From assembly GCF_024198255.1 (NCBI RefSeq), contig NZ_JAJVKW010000020.1, forward strand, positions 110,942 through 174,941: a stretch of 64,000 nucleotides of DNA, given 5' to 3'. Made by a program: the position numbers and the translations under genes. Under the pieces are notes generated by a model, which saw only the letters and a list, made by a program, of their open reading frames with translations, ran no database searches and was not told the DNA's origin. Of the stretch, positions 40,278 through 49,742 are shown one piece after another. The stretch is from Myxococcus guangdongensis. GTDB taxonomy: Bacteria; Myxococcota; Myxococcia; Myxococcales; Myxococcaceae. The number at the start of each line of letters is the position of its first letter. Positions within the stretch are counted from its first letter, which is position 1.

Positions 40278-42461
40278 TCAGCGATGCGCGGTGACGTGCG
40301 TGGCGCTCTCCGTCCGGAGCGACTGGGTGGCCAGGCCCGACATGCTCTCCGCCAGCGACTGCACGGAGCGCGTGGCCTCCTGGGTCTCCTGCACCGTCTT
40401 CAGCGTGCGCTGCATCTGGCCGGAGAGCTCCTGGATGGCCAGGGCCATCTGCTGGGTGCCCGCGTCCTGCGCGCTCACCGCGGCGGTGATCTGCCGCATG
40501 CTGGCGCTGGAGTCGCCAATCAGCACCGCCAGCTCCTGGAACTGCGCGCTGGAGGTGCGCACCGCGTCCAGGCTCTGGCGCACGCGCTCGTCGCCCTTCT
40601 CGCTGAACTGGGCCGCCTCGCGCATGCTCGCGCTCACGCCGTTGAGCACCTCGCGGATGCGGTGCGTGGCGCGGATGGACTGGTCGGCGAGGCCGCGCAT
40701 CTCGCGCGCCACCACGCCGAAGCCCCGGCCGCTCTCTCCGCTGCGCGCCGCCTCGATGGCCGCGTTGATGGCGAGCATGTTGGACTGGTCCGCCAGGTCC
40801 TTCACCGAGTCGACGATGCCGGACACCTCGCGCGTGCGCTCGTCGAGCGCGAGGATGCGCCGGGCCATCTCCGACACCTCGTTGCGGATGGCGGCCAGGT
40901 CTCCCAACGTGCGCTCCAGCGCGGCGCTGCCCTCGCGGCCCACCTGCTCGGCGCCCTCGGCGGACGCCGCCAGCGAGCTGGCCTTCTCCGCCGTCATCTG
41001 CGACGAGCGGCGGATCTCCTTCACCGTCTGCTCCGCCTCCTGCAGCGCCGCGGCCTGACGGCTGACACCCTCGGTCTGCTGATCGCTCGTGGAGCGCAGC
41101 TGCTGCACCACGGTGGCCAGCTCCCCGGCGCCCGTGCCCATGCGCTCGGCGAGGTTGCGGACCTCCGCCTGCCGCTCCTCGAGCTGCCGGGTGTGGGCCT
41201 CCAACGAGCGCACCACCTCGATGGAGCGCCGCGCGACGATGCCCAGCAGCGACAGCGTCAGCGCCAGGTAGCCCCAGTGCGACACATTGCCGAACGACAC
41301 GCTCAACACGCCGATGACCGGCAGCACCGTGAGCGCCAGGAACAGCACCAGGCCCCCCAGGCCGCCCATGAAGATGCGCGCGTCGGGGTTGCCGCGCCAC
41401 GCCTCCATCGCCGCCACGATGAAGCACACCAGCAGGATGGTGAAGGAGAAGGGCAGGAAGGGCACCAGGATGCGCTGCGCCGTCCCCAGGTCGACGAAGA
41501 CGGTGAGCGCCGCTACCGCGCACAGCGCCGTGTAGCCCATGGCGCCCAGCCGGAACCACCTCCGCTGGTTGTCCAGGATGGCGTCCGACACGAACTCGAT
41601 GAGTCCGGACACGAGCAGGAAGATGCCCAGCACCGTGAAGCGCGTGGCGGTGATGGGCGCGTCCCAGAGCGCGTTGGGCATGCCGCTCAGGCCCAGCAGC
41701 ACGAAGCCGCCGCTGGCGGAGAAGACCGCCAGGCCCGCGAGCATCCGCCGCCGCCAGTGCATCAGGAACGCACCGCCCGAGCCCAGCGCCACCGACAACA
41801 GCAGCATGCCCATGACGAACGGCGCCTGGCCGTCGCGCGTCACCAACGCGAGCAGCTGGTGGCGTGAGCCCACCTGCGCGCCCTGCGCCACGCCGATGTT
41901 CGGGTTGCTCGACTGCACGCGCAGCAGCAGGTGTCCCCCCAGCGCCGAGCGAGGCACCGGCACCAGGTGCCAGGCCATGTTGTCGGACAGCTCCGCGCCC
42001 GACGTGTTCAGCTTGCCGCTGACGTAGACGCGTTGGCCGTTGGCGTACGCCTCCACGGCGTTGGTCACCTCGCCGAGCATCACCGCGGGCTCCGCCCACG
42101 GGCCTTCCGGCAAGGGGATGCTCAGCCACAGGAACGTGTTGGTGCCGCGTCCCGGTGGCGGCTTGTTCGCCTCCACCGCGCGCCAGTCATCGGCGACGTT
42201 GGCCGTCTGGGCCCACAACGGAATGCCATCCGTTCCGGGAGGAGAGTCTCCCCAGCGATAGCGCCAGCCTTCCTTCAACTGGACGGGAGCGCCTGCCTCC
42301 GCGGCGGCGCTCGCTGTCGGCGCGTGCAGGAGCGCCACGAACAACGCGCAGCCCATCAGGGCCAGCTGCGCGGCTCGGCGCGATGGGTTGTGAAGCCTCA
42401 CGGAACATGCGTGTGAGGCAAGGCTGTCGAAAGTTGTCGGGGTAGGGCGGTGGGCAGCCAT
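40278..42461 (-). CDS. Methyl-accepting chemotaxis protein with 7TM-DISM-type input region
   Basis: About 727 residues. A signal peptide (about residues 25-50) leads to a periplasmic beta-sandwich (WRYRWGDSPPG..., VEAYANGQRVYVSGKL) and then seven hydrophobic helices (about 215-400), the arrangement of diverse-intracellular-signalling 7TM receptors. A coiled coil and a chemoreceptor signalling domain follow, with the hairpin tip SNMLAINAAIEAARSGESG and GFGVVAREMRGLADQS. It should signal to CheA/CheW. Whether it starts here or 17 codons upstream is uncertain. Confidence 0.9.
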   Translation of the reverse strand: MAAHRPTPTTFDSLASHACSVRLHNPSRRAAQLALMGCALFVALLHAPTASAAAEAGAPVQLKEGWRYRWGDSPPGTDGIPLWAQTANVADDWRAVEANKPPPGRGTNTFLWLSIPLPEGPWAEPAVMLGEVTNAVEAYANGQRVYVSGKLNTSGAELSDNMAWHLVPVPRSALGGHLLLRVQSSNPNIGVAQGAQVGSRHQLLALVTRDGQAPFVMGMLLLSVALGSGGAFLMHWRRRMLAGLAVFSASGGFVLLGLSGMPNALWDAPITATRFTVLGIFLLVSGLIEFVSDAILDNQRRWFRLGAMGYTALCAVAALTVFVDLGTAQRILVPFLPFSFTILLVCFIVAAMEAWRGNPDARIFMGGLGGLVLFLALTVLPVIGVLSVSFGNVSHWGYLALTLSLLGIVARRSIEVVRSLEAHTRQLEERQAEVRNLAERMGTGAGELATVVQQLRSTSDQQTEGVSRQAAALQEAEQTVKEIRRSSQMTAEKASSLAASAEGAEQVGREGSAALERTLGDLAAIRNEVSEMARRILALDERTREVSGIVDSVKDLADQSNMLAINAAIEAARSGESGRGFGVVAREMRGLADQSIRATHRIREVLNGVSASMREAAQFSEKGDERVRQSLDAVRTSSAQFQELAVLIGDSSASMRQITAAVSAQDAGTQQMALAIQELSGQMQRTLKTVQETQEATRSVQSLAESMSGLATQSLRTESATHVTAHR

Positions 42462-42790
42462 GAGGGCCCCAATGCTCGACCGCTCGATGCATGCCTGTAA
42501 ATAGGTCTGCATCCCCTGACATGTAGGAAAGGTTTGGGAGGGCTTTTCGGGAGGGGCTTTTGCGACCCGGGTTCAAATGCCACTGGGCATCCGATGCTGG
42601 AAAATGACGCAATGTACCGTGTCCCGGGAACATTCGGCCGAGGCTTCTCACGCCGTCGTGGTCCCCGCCGCGAGCCCCCTCCAGGTCGCGTGGGACTTCT
42701 TGGCGAACGACGCGGCACGCCGGAGCCGCTCCCCACCTTCTTCGACGTCAGCGGGTGAGGGGCTCCGGTCCAACGCGCGCGAGGCGTGCT
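42462..42790. other. Intergenic region between chemoreceptor and outer-membrane barrel genes
   Basis: About 330 bases with no gene seen. GGGTTCAAATGCC near 42570 resembles a tRNA T-loop but has no pairing arms. The chemoreceptor promoter should lie here. Confidence 0.4.
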
Positions 42791-43585
42791 TCAGAATGCG
42801 CGGAAGATGCCTCGCACGCCGAGGGTGAAGAGCGCGTGGAAGCCATCATCGACGGCGCTGACGGCGCTGGTCTGCGAGGGCAGGCCGGTCACCGTCACCG
42901 TCTGTTCGCCGGTGCGCACGGTGTAGCTGCCCACCGACGCGGTGAGGATGGGCCCCAGCGCCAGGTAGTGGGTGACGCGCACGTCGCCGCCCACGCTGAT
43001 GCGCGCGTAGGTGGGGCCGCGGTCCTCCACCCGCGTGTCGATGCGCGCCGGCGCGAAGCCACCCGTGGGCAGGGGCACCTGCGTGTCACCCTTCACGTGG
43101 CTCTTGAGGAACTCCATGCCCACCGACAGGCCCACCCACGGGTCGAAGCCCGACGCCGGGTTGATGTGGTAGCGGACCTCCGGCCCGAAGCGCCATTGAT
43201 AGTTGTTGCAGTCGAAGCCCTCGGGACAGGAGATGTCGTTCGTCTTGGTGAAGACCTTCTCCCACGAACCCCAGACACCCACGTAGAAGCGCGGGTTGAG
43301 CCGATAGCCCACCTCCGCCATCAGCGGCAGCGAGGCATTCGCCGCGTCGGTGATCTTCAGGTCCTCGCGCGAGCCGGTGCGCGACGTGCCGTCCTTGTAC
43401 ACGTGGCCCGCGCCCAGGCCCAGGTTGACGCCCAGCGCCACCTGCGGCCCGGACATCCCATGCGCCGCGCGAACGTCCATCTCCACCGCGCCCGACTCGG
43501 CTGTCTGTGGTTCCTGTGCCCATGCCGTCCCGGACACTCCCAGGCTGGCGATGACTGCCAGCGTCCAGCGGTGCTTCTTGGCCAT
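42791..43585 (-). CDS. Outer-membrane beta-barrel protein
   Basis: A 264-residue exported protein (signal LAVIASLGVSGTAWAQ). The mature sequence alternates polar and hydrophobic residues as in membrane beta strands (VALGVNLGLGAGHVY, RFYVGVWGSWEKVF, ALFTLGVRGIFRAF) and ends in a terminal Phe, the usual outer-membrane assembly signal. Its function is unknown; it may be porin-like or an OmpW/OmpA-size barrel. It is divergent from the KimA-like transporter. Confidence 0.83.
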   Translation of the reverse strand: MAKKHRWTLAVIASLGVSGTAWAQEPQTAESGAVEMDVRAAHGMSGPQVALGVNLGLGAGHVYKDGTSRTGSREDLKITDAANASLPLMAEVGYRLNPRFYVGVWGSWEKVFTKTNDISCPEGFDCNNYQWRFGPEVRYHINPASGFDPWVGLSVGMEFLKSHVKGDTQVPLPTGGFAPARIDTRVEDRGPTYARISVGGDVRVTHYLALGPILTASVGSYTVRTGEQTVTVTGLPSQTSAVSAVDDGFHALFTLGVRGIFRAF

Positions 43586-43867
43586 GCGTGCTGCCCTCCA
43601 ACGTGACTCGTGGGGTTTCACGGAGGTGGCTCCTCGGGGTGGACCCCGTGAACCGGACCCGAGGGCCAAGCGTCCGGCGCCGACACATGGCGCTCCGGGA
43701 TGTCCACCGCGAAGCACCCGCCTGTCCGGAAGGAGGCGGGGTGGGGAGCGCCGGGCCCCCCGCGTCCGGCGCCTCCGCGCCATCGCGCGCCCGTCCGCTC
43801 ACACGTCCTGCCTGGAGCGGGGCGTCCTCACCATGTCCTCGGACCCCGGAGGGAGGACCGCGAGCGC

Positions 43868-45847
43868 ATGACGAAGCCGACGCGGGCGAGGAGCTCCCGG
43901 AAGCCAGCCGGGTGGAGCTGGACGGACCTGTTGCTCGGCCGTCCGCTCACCAGCGCCCAGGCCTCCCACGAGCAGGTGGGCGTGCTCGCGGGCGTGGCGC
44001 TCCTCGGGTTGGATGCGCTGTCCTCCGCGGCCTATGGCCCCGAGGCCGCGCTCACCGTGCTGCGTCCCTTGGGCAGCGCGGGCGTGGGGGTGCTGCTGCC
44101 CATCACCCTGTGCATCGTGGGGCTGCTGGTGGTGGTGGCCTCCTCCTATCGGCAGACCATCGCCGCCTATCCGCGCGGCGGCGGGGCCTACACCGTGGCG
44201 CGCGAGAACCTGGGGCGGCGCGTGGGGCTGCTCGCCGCGTCCGCGTTGCTGTTGGACTACCTGCTCAACGTGGCGGTGGGCATCTCCGCGGGCGTGGGGG
44301 CCATCACCTCCGCCTTCCCCGCGCTCCGCCCGCACACGCTCGGGCTCGCGCTGGGGCTGCTCGGCCTGCTCACCCTGGTCAACCTGCGCGGCGCCCGCGA
44401 GGCCGGCGCCCTGTTCCTGTTGCCCACCGTGCTGTTCATCGGCTCGCTCGTCGCGCTGCTCGCGGTGGGGACCTTCCGCGCGGTGGCGGCCGGAGGCGCG
44501 CCCGTGCCCGTGGTGGCGCCGCCCGCGCTGCCGCCGGCCTCCACGGGGCTGGGCGTGTGGCTCCTCCTGCGGACCTTCGCCAGCGGCTGCACGGCCATGA
44601 CGGGCGTGGAGGCGGTGAGCAACGCGGTGCCGGTGTTCCGCGCGCCCTCGGTCCGCCTCGCGCGCGTCACGCTGTCGCTCATCATCCTGGTGCTCGTGGT
44701 GCTGCTGGTGGGCGTGGCCGTGCTGTGCCGGTTCTATGGCGTGGGGGCGACGGTGCCGGATGGCCCCGGCTACCAGAGCGTGTTGTCGCAGCTGCTGGCG
44801 GCGGTGACGGGGCGGGGCGTCTTCTACTACGTGGCCATGACGTCCATCCTCGGGGTGCTCGCGCTCTCCGCCAACACCAGCTTCGCGGGCTTCCCGCGCG
44901 TGTGCTGGCTCCTGGCGATGGACCGCTACCTGCCGGTGGCCTTCGTGCACCGCGGCCGGCGGCTGGCGTACTCGCGGGGCATCCTGCTGCTGGCGGTGCT
45001 CGCGGGCGCCCTCATCCTCGCCTCGGGCGCCGTCACGGACCGGCTCATCCCGCTGTTCGCCATCGGCGCGCTGCTGGCCTTCACGCTCTCCCAGGCGGGG
45101 ATGGTGGTGTATTGGACGCGCCACCCGTCGGAGGGGTGGCGATGGCGCCGGGCGCTCAATGGTCTGGGCGCGGCGATGACGGGCCTGGCGCTGGCCATCG
45201 TCTGCGTCGCCAAGTTCACGCATGGGGGCTGGGCCGCCGTCGTGCTCATCCCGCTGGGCGTGCTCCTGTTCAGTCGCGTCCACGCCGCCTACCTGCGCAT
45301 GCGCCGGGAGACGGGCCTGTCGCGCCCGCTGCGCCTGGACACGCGCGAGAGCCTGGTGGCGGTGGTGCCGGTGAGCCGCTGGTCCCACGCATCGGAGACG
45401 GCGCTGCGCTTCGCGCTGGGGTTGTGCCAGGACGTCCGCGCGGTGCACGTGTGCACGGACGACGATGATGTCGTGCCCGGGACGCTGTCGCGCGAGTGGG
45501 CCCGCTTCGTCGAGGAGCCCGCGGTGCGGGCCCGACTGCGCCCACCCCGGCTGGAGCAGCTGCCCTCGCCGTACCGAGGCCTGGTGCAGCCGCTGCTCGA
45601 CTACGTGGACGGGCTCCTGGCCGAGGACGCGCACCGCACCGTGGCCGTCGTCCTGCCGGAGCTGCTCGAGCGCCAGTGGTATCGCGCCGTCATGTATGGC
45701 CGCCGCGCGGAGCTGCTGCGCAGCACGCTGCTGTTGTCCGGGGCCCGGCGCGTCGTCGTCATCAGCGTGCCGTGGTACCTGCGCTCGGACCTGGAGTCCC
45801 GGGGACACGCCCCGCTGGAGCCCGGCGCGCCGAGCGCTCCCCACTGA
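43868..45847 (+). CDS. APC-superfamily transporter, KimA/YdaO-like, with cytoplasmic USP-like tail
   Basis: About 659 residues. The N-terminal segment VLAGVALLGLDALSSAAYGPEA matches the KimA/YdaO group of APC transporters, of which Bacillus KimA imports potassium. About 12 helices follow to residue 470 or so; then a soluble alpha/beta domain (SLVAVVPVSRWSHASETALRFALGL, RRVVVISVPWYL) resembles a universal-stress-type fold, as in KimA. The long upstream frame is discarded because the ATG at 43868 begins the family homology. I infer potassium uptake, not amino acids. Confidence 0.82.
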   Translation: MTKPTRARSSRKPAGWSWTDLLLGRPLTSAQASHEQVGVLAGVALLGLDALSSAAYGPEAALTVLRPLGSAGVGVLLPITLCIVGLLVVVASSYRQTIAAYPRGGGAYTVARENLGRRVGLLAASALLLDYLLNVAVGISAGVGAITSAFPALRPHTLGLALGLLGLLTLVNLRGAREAGALFLLPTVLFIGSLVALLAVGTFRAVAAGGAPVPVVAPPALPPASTGLGVWLLLRTFASGCTAMTGVEAVSNAVPVFRAPSVRLARVTLSLIILVLVVLLVGVAVLCRFYGVGATVPDGPGYQSVLSQLLAAVTGRGVFYYVAMTSILGVLALSANTSFAGFPRVCWLLAMDRYLPVAFVHRGRRLAYSRGILLLAVLAGALILASGAVTDRLIPLFAIGALLAFTLSQAGMVVYWTRHPSEGWRWRRALNGLGAAMTGLALAIVCVAKFTHGGWAAVVLIPLGVLLFSRVHAAYLRMRRETGLSRPLRLDTRESLVAVVPVSRWSHASETALRFALGLCQDVRAVHVCTDDDDVVPGTLSREWARFVEEPAVRARLRPPRLEQLPSPYRGLVQPLLDYVDGLLAEDAHRTVAVVLPELLERQWYRAVMYGRRAELLRSTLLLSGARRVVVISVPWYLRSDLESRGHAPLEPGAPSAPH

Positions 45848-46171
45848 GCGCTCCGCGACTGCAATTGTTTCCGCTCCCCCGGGTCAAGACTTTCCGGTTC
45901 CGCCGCGCGTCGCGTCGCGCCTCCCCGCACGTCGGATGCCCCGGGGGATGAAACACCTTTTCATCACAGGTCACCGCGGCGGTCTCGGGCCACCAGCGTT
46001 CGAGAATGTCCAAGGTTCGCCGCCCGGTGATGAATAGGCATTCACGACCGCGAGGCGTGTCCGCTGGCGCCGTGGAGATGCCTGGTGATGCAGGGGACTC
46101 CGGGCACCTTCCGTGCAGGGTCCGCGGCGCCCCTTGTCACCAGTGTCCCCCAGGGGGCGTGGAGGCCTCAA
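45848..46171. other. Intergenic region, no gene seen
   Basis: About 320 bases between the KimA-like gene and the secreted propeller gene. No frame has both a ribosome site and plausible composition. The promoter for the next two genes presumably lies here. Confidence 0.4.
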
Positions 46172-47815
46172 TTGAATCGCAGATGGTTGGGAATGCTGCT
46201 GGGCGCGGCAGTCTGGGCGCCTGCTGTCCAGGCACATGATTTCCGAGCGGAGAAGCTCGTGAACGGCGCGAAGCTGGCGGCGGTCAATGTCTATCCGACG
46301 ACGCTGACCTTCACCTTCAGCGCCACGAACATCCACCCGACGCTGGAGTCCATCCTGCTATCGGCGATGGACCCCCTGTTGACCTCGTGCACGATGACGC
46401 CGGCGCCGCCGCTGACGGTGCCCGTGGGTGGCAACGTCACCTATACCTGTGAGTACACCATCAACGACTATGACCAGTGCGTGGCGCTGGGACTCCTCGA
46501 CACGAACCCCAACACGCCGGACTTCGACGCGACCTTCACCAACGTCTTCAGCATCGGTTGGGACAACGGCTCCGCCCAGGACGCCGTCAACGTCATCTGC
46601 GCGAACTGGAGCATCCTCTCCTGCGACGACAGCATCTACGTCTCCACGGCGTCGTCGTCCACGGGCGGGCTCCCGATGGGGCCCTCGAAGCTCTACGTCT
46701 TCGACCCCGCGAGCGCCTCGCTGTCGCTCCAGGGTGAGAGCGCCGTGCCGTACAACGGCCTCGCCTTCAACCACGTCGACGGGTTGCTGTATGCCATCTC
46801 CTCCGATGGCGTGGGCGCCGCGGACCTGGTCCGCGTGTCCGCCAATGGCTCCACGACCATCGTCGCGCCGATAGCGACGGGCGCCGCGGAGTCGGCGGCC
46901 TGGGCCTCGGGGGCCGTCCTGGAGAACGGGGACTATCTGGGGTTCGAGATCGACACCAACCACCTGGTCCGCATCAACACCGCGAACGGTGGGACGCTGG
47001 CGGACTTCGTCGTCGGTACCCCCGCGACGTTCCGGGTGGCGGACTTCGCCGTGAGCCCCGTCAACGGTCTGTTGTATGGCTTCAACAGCGCCACCCAGCG
47101 GGTGACGGTCATCAACCCGTCGACGGGGACCTTCCAGGACTACGCGTCCCAGTCGCTCATCGACGGCGCGAAGTCCGTGGGCAACTCCATGGTGTCCGCG
47201 TTCTTCACGGCGACGGGGCAGTTGTTCTTCTACGGCTCCACGAACCTCAATGGCAATCTGGCCAATACCTTCTACTCGGTGGACCTGTCGACGGGGGCGC
47301 TGACCACCATCTCCACGGGGCCAGCCACCCAGTTCGCCGATGGCGCGACGTGTGCCTTCAAGGACGGAGGCACGCCGTCGCCCATGCTCACGCGGGACCA
47401 CGGCTTCTTCGGCTCCAGCGAGGTCGCGTTGAAGGAGTGTCTGGCCTCAGGCCCCGTCTCGCTGGGGAACCTGGGCGTGGTGGGCACGGAGGAGGGCGCG
47501 CTGGGGGTGCTCTGGGCGAACCCCGCGATCGCGCAGAGCGGCGCGGTCCGCACGCCGATGGAGTCGCTCAAGGCTCGCGCGGCGCGCGAGTTGCTGACGG
47601 CCACGTGCAACGCACGCTTCTTCGGCACGCCGCTGCCGGAGACGAAGGGGCTGGAGGCGTGGATGGCGCCCAACGCGATGCTGATGCAGAAGGCGCTGGG
47701 CACCCTGGAGAAGCACAACCGCTCCGGGATGCGGACGGCGGTGCCGTTGAGCAAGAAGGCCTGGAAGCTGGATCCGCTGAAGGGACAGGAGCGGGCCGTG
47801 GAGCCGCAGTACTGA
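46172..47815 (+). CDS. Secreted beta-propeller-like protein (TTG start)
   Basis: About 547 residues. The start is placed at TTG because GGAGG lies six bases upstream and the product then opens with Asn-Arg-Arg and a good signal peptide (WLGMLLGAAVWAPAVQA); the in-frame ATGs upstream give no signal peptide. A domain with Cys-containing beta strands leads to propeller-like blades (SKLYVFDPASASLSLQGE, LYAISSDGVGAADLVRV, LLYGFNSATQRVTVINP). The C-terminal part is helical. Function is unknown. The next gene starts 12 bases downstream. Confidence 0.75.
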   Translation: MNRRWLGMLLGAAVWAPAVQAHDFRAEKLVNGAKLAAVNVYPTTLTFTFSATNIHPTLESILLSAMDPLLTSCTMTPAPPLTVPVGGNVTYTCEYTINDYDQCVALGLLDTNPNTPDFDATFTNVFSIGWDNGSAQDAVNVICANWSILSCDDSIYVSTASSSTGGLPMGPSKLYVFDPASASLSLQGESAVPYNGLAFNHVDGLLYAISSDGVGAADLVRVSANGSTTIVAPIATGAAESAAWASGAVLENGDYLGFEIDTNHLVRINTANGGTLADFVVGTPATFRVADFAVSPVNGLLYGFNSATQRVTVINPSTGTFQDYASQSLIDGAKSVGNSMVSAFFTATGQLFFYGSTNLNGNLANTFYSVDLSTGALTTISTGPATQFADGATCAFKDGGTPSPMLTRDHGFFGSSEVALKECLASGPVSLGNLGVVGTEEGALGVLWANPAIAQSGAVRTPMESLKARAARELLTATCNARFFGTPLPETKGLEAWMAPNAMLMQKALGTLEKHNRSGMRTAVPLSKKAWKLDPLKGQERAVEPQY

Positions 47816-47827
47816 GAGGGGGATGAC

Positions 47828-48349
47828 ATGTCGACGAATCCAAACTGGAAGATCCTGTCCGGAGTGTTCCTGGCGCTGTCCTTGACCGCGTGTGACGGCG
47901 GCGACACGGTGCCCATCGAGGTCCCCGAGGGAGACCGCTTCGAGCTGCGCCTGCTGGGGCAGGACGCCGAGGACTACGAGAAGTTGATGCTGGGCGTGGG
48001 GCGCGTGGAGGTGATGGTGCAGGGCCGGCGGGTGCCGTTCCAGCTGTCCTCCGCGGCCCGGGCCATGGACCTGGCGCGCACGGACCACGCGTATCTGCTG
48101 GGGTATTTCTACCTGCCGGCGGAGGCGGACTCGGCGGACGTCCGGGTGCACTTCGATGACGTGGGCGCGTTCCGGGAGTCGGGCGTGTCGGGCCTCATCA
48201 ACGCGCGCTCAGGCTCGCTGCTGTTCACGACCCGGCGCGCGGAGCTGGAGAAGCGCAAGCACGTCGTCGTCCAGCTGCACCTGAACGACAGCTTCTTCCA
48301 GGGACGTGGCTCGAGGGTGCTGTTGCCCTCGACGTTCGTCGTCCACTGA
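47828..48349 (+). CDS. Lipoprotein of unknown function, DUF4382-like
   Basis: A 173-residue lipoprotein (signal ending LSLTACDGG). The mature part has EGDRFELRLLGQDAEDYEKL and LGVGRVEVMVQGRRVPF, similar in pattern to DUF4382-type beta-sandwich proteins, but I am not certain. The ribosome site GAGGGGG lies just upstream. It is coupled to the propeller gene at 12 bases and probably forms a surface pair with it. Confidence 0.75.
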   Translation: MSTNPNWKILSGVFLALSLTACDGGDTVPIEVPEGDRFELRLLGQDAEDYEKLMLGVGRVEVMVQGRRVPFQLSSAARAMDLARTDHAYLLGYFYLPAEADSADVRVHFDDVGAFRESGVSGLINARSGSLLFTTRRAELEKRKHVVVQLHLNDSFFQGRGSRVLLPSTFVVH

Positions 48350-48420
48350 AAGAGCGGTGGGGGGAGGGGGGCTGCTCGCTGGTGGCCGAGAGGTCTCCAG
48401 CGGGCAGCGGTTTTTTCGGG

Positions 48421-49545
48421 CTAGAGCCCGAGCGCCACACCCACCACGATTCCCACGAGCGTGGCGCCGACGACCAGGAGGTTGTCGCGCCAGGGGGAGC
48501 GTCGCTGGACGGGCGGCGCGGGGACGGGGGCGGGGGCGGGCTTCGGCTCGGGCTCGGCGCTGACCTGCGAGTCCAGGGGCGCCGGGTCGAACTGCGTGAC
48601 CTCGTCATCCTCGTCGTAGAGACCCATGGCCGCCGGCGCGGGCACCGGTTCGGGCTCGGGCGGGCGCTCCACGAGCCGCAGCGTGGGGGCCTTCTCCACC
48701 TGGGCCCAGGGCCGCAGCGCGTCCGCCATCTCCTCCGCCGTCGCGAAGCGCTCGGCGGGGTCCTTGTGCAAGGCGCGGGCGATGAGGCGCGCGAAGTCCT
48801 CCGGCACGTCGGGGCGCAGCTCCGACGCCAGGGGCGGCACCCGCTCGATGATGGCGGAGAAGAGCGCCACGGTGTCCGCCACGTCGATGGGCTGCTTGCC
48901 TGTCACCATCTGGAACAGGCAGGCGCCCAGCGCGTAGACGTCCCCGCGCGCGTCCACCGGCAGGCAGCGAACTTGCTCGGGGGGCATGAAGGAGGGCGTG
49001 CCCACCCACGCGCCGGCCTCGGCGCCCACCGATTGGGCGTCATCCTCGTGGAGCAGCCGGGCCACGCCGAAGTCCAGCACCTTCACCTGGTCGCCGGTGA
49101 CGATGAAGAGGTTGTCCGGCTTGATGTCCCGGTGGATGACGCCCGCCTTGTGCGCGGTGTCGAGCGCGGACAGCGTCTGGAGCGCCAGCGTCGCGGCCCT
49201 CGCCACGGGCAGGGGGCCCTGCTCCTTGAGCACCAGCCGCAGCGTCTGGCCCCGGAGCAGCTCCATCACCATGAAGGGCGGCTCGTCCTCGTTGCACTGG
49301 AAGTCCTTCACCTGGACCAGGTGAGGGTGGATCAGCCGCGCGGTGGCGTGTGCCTCCCGCCGGAACCGCGCGAGCACCGCTTCATCGTCCATCAGGTGCT
49401 GCTGGAGCACCTTGATGGCCACCACGTCGTCCGCGTCCACCGGCGCCGCCTCGTAGACGATGCCCATGGCCCCCACGCCGATTCGCTGACGCAGCTGATA
49501 CCTCTGACCCAGCAAAGTTCCAACGCGAGCTGACGAGCGACTCAT
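48421..49545 (-). CDS. Ser/Thr protein kinase, membrane-anchored at the C-terminus
   Basis: A 374-residue PknB-like kinase. Glycine loop GVGAMG, catalytic Lys in VAIKVLQQH, HRDIKPDN, the DFG motif in LDFGVARL and an APE-like PSFMPPEQ are all present, so it should be active. A Pro/Glu-rich linker (about 290-350) leads to a C-terminal transmembrane helix (LLVVGATLVGIVVGVALGL) with essentially no outside domain. The start at 49545 gives the normal spacing to the glycine loop. No dedicated substrate gene is adjacent. Confidence 0.93.
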   Translation of the reverse strand: MSRSSARVGTLLGQRYQLRQRIGVGAMGIVYEAAPVDADDVVAIKVLQQHLMDDEAVLARFRREAHATARLIHPHLVQVKDFQCNEDEPPFMVMELLRGQTLRLVLKEQGPLPVARAATLALQTLSALDTAHKAGVIHRDIKPDNLFIVTGDQVKVLDFGVARLLHEDDAQSVGAEAGAWVGTPSFMPPEQVRCLPVDARGDVYALGACLFQMVTGKQPIDVADTVALFSAIIERVPPLASELRPDVPEDFARLIARALHKDPAERFATAEEMADALRPWAQVEKAPTLRLVERPPEPEPVPAPAAMGLYDEDDEVTQFDPAPLDSQVSAEPEPKPAPAPVPAPPVQRRSPWRDNLLVVGATLVGIVVGVALGL

Positions 49546-49742
49546 GAATCAACCGGTATACCCAAGTGGCGCACATGGCGAGGGGGTATCCGCCTGATGA
49601 CGTATGTTTCAGTCGTTGATACCTCGAAAGCCTTGATGAGCCGGACAGGATGTGCAGGTCGCGGCCGTGACGGTCTCGCCACGTGAAAGGCCCTTCTCGG
49701 GCCCCGAGAGCGAAACCGCCCGCGAATACCGCGACACTGGAT

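Noticed and set aside
42561..42590. Isolated T-loop-like GGGTTCAAATGCC
   Set aside because: No T-stem, acceptor or D-arm pairs around it; chance similarity.
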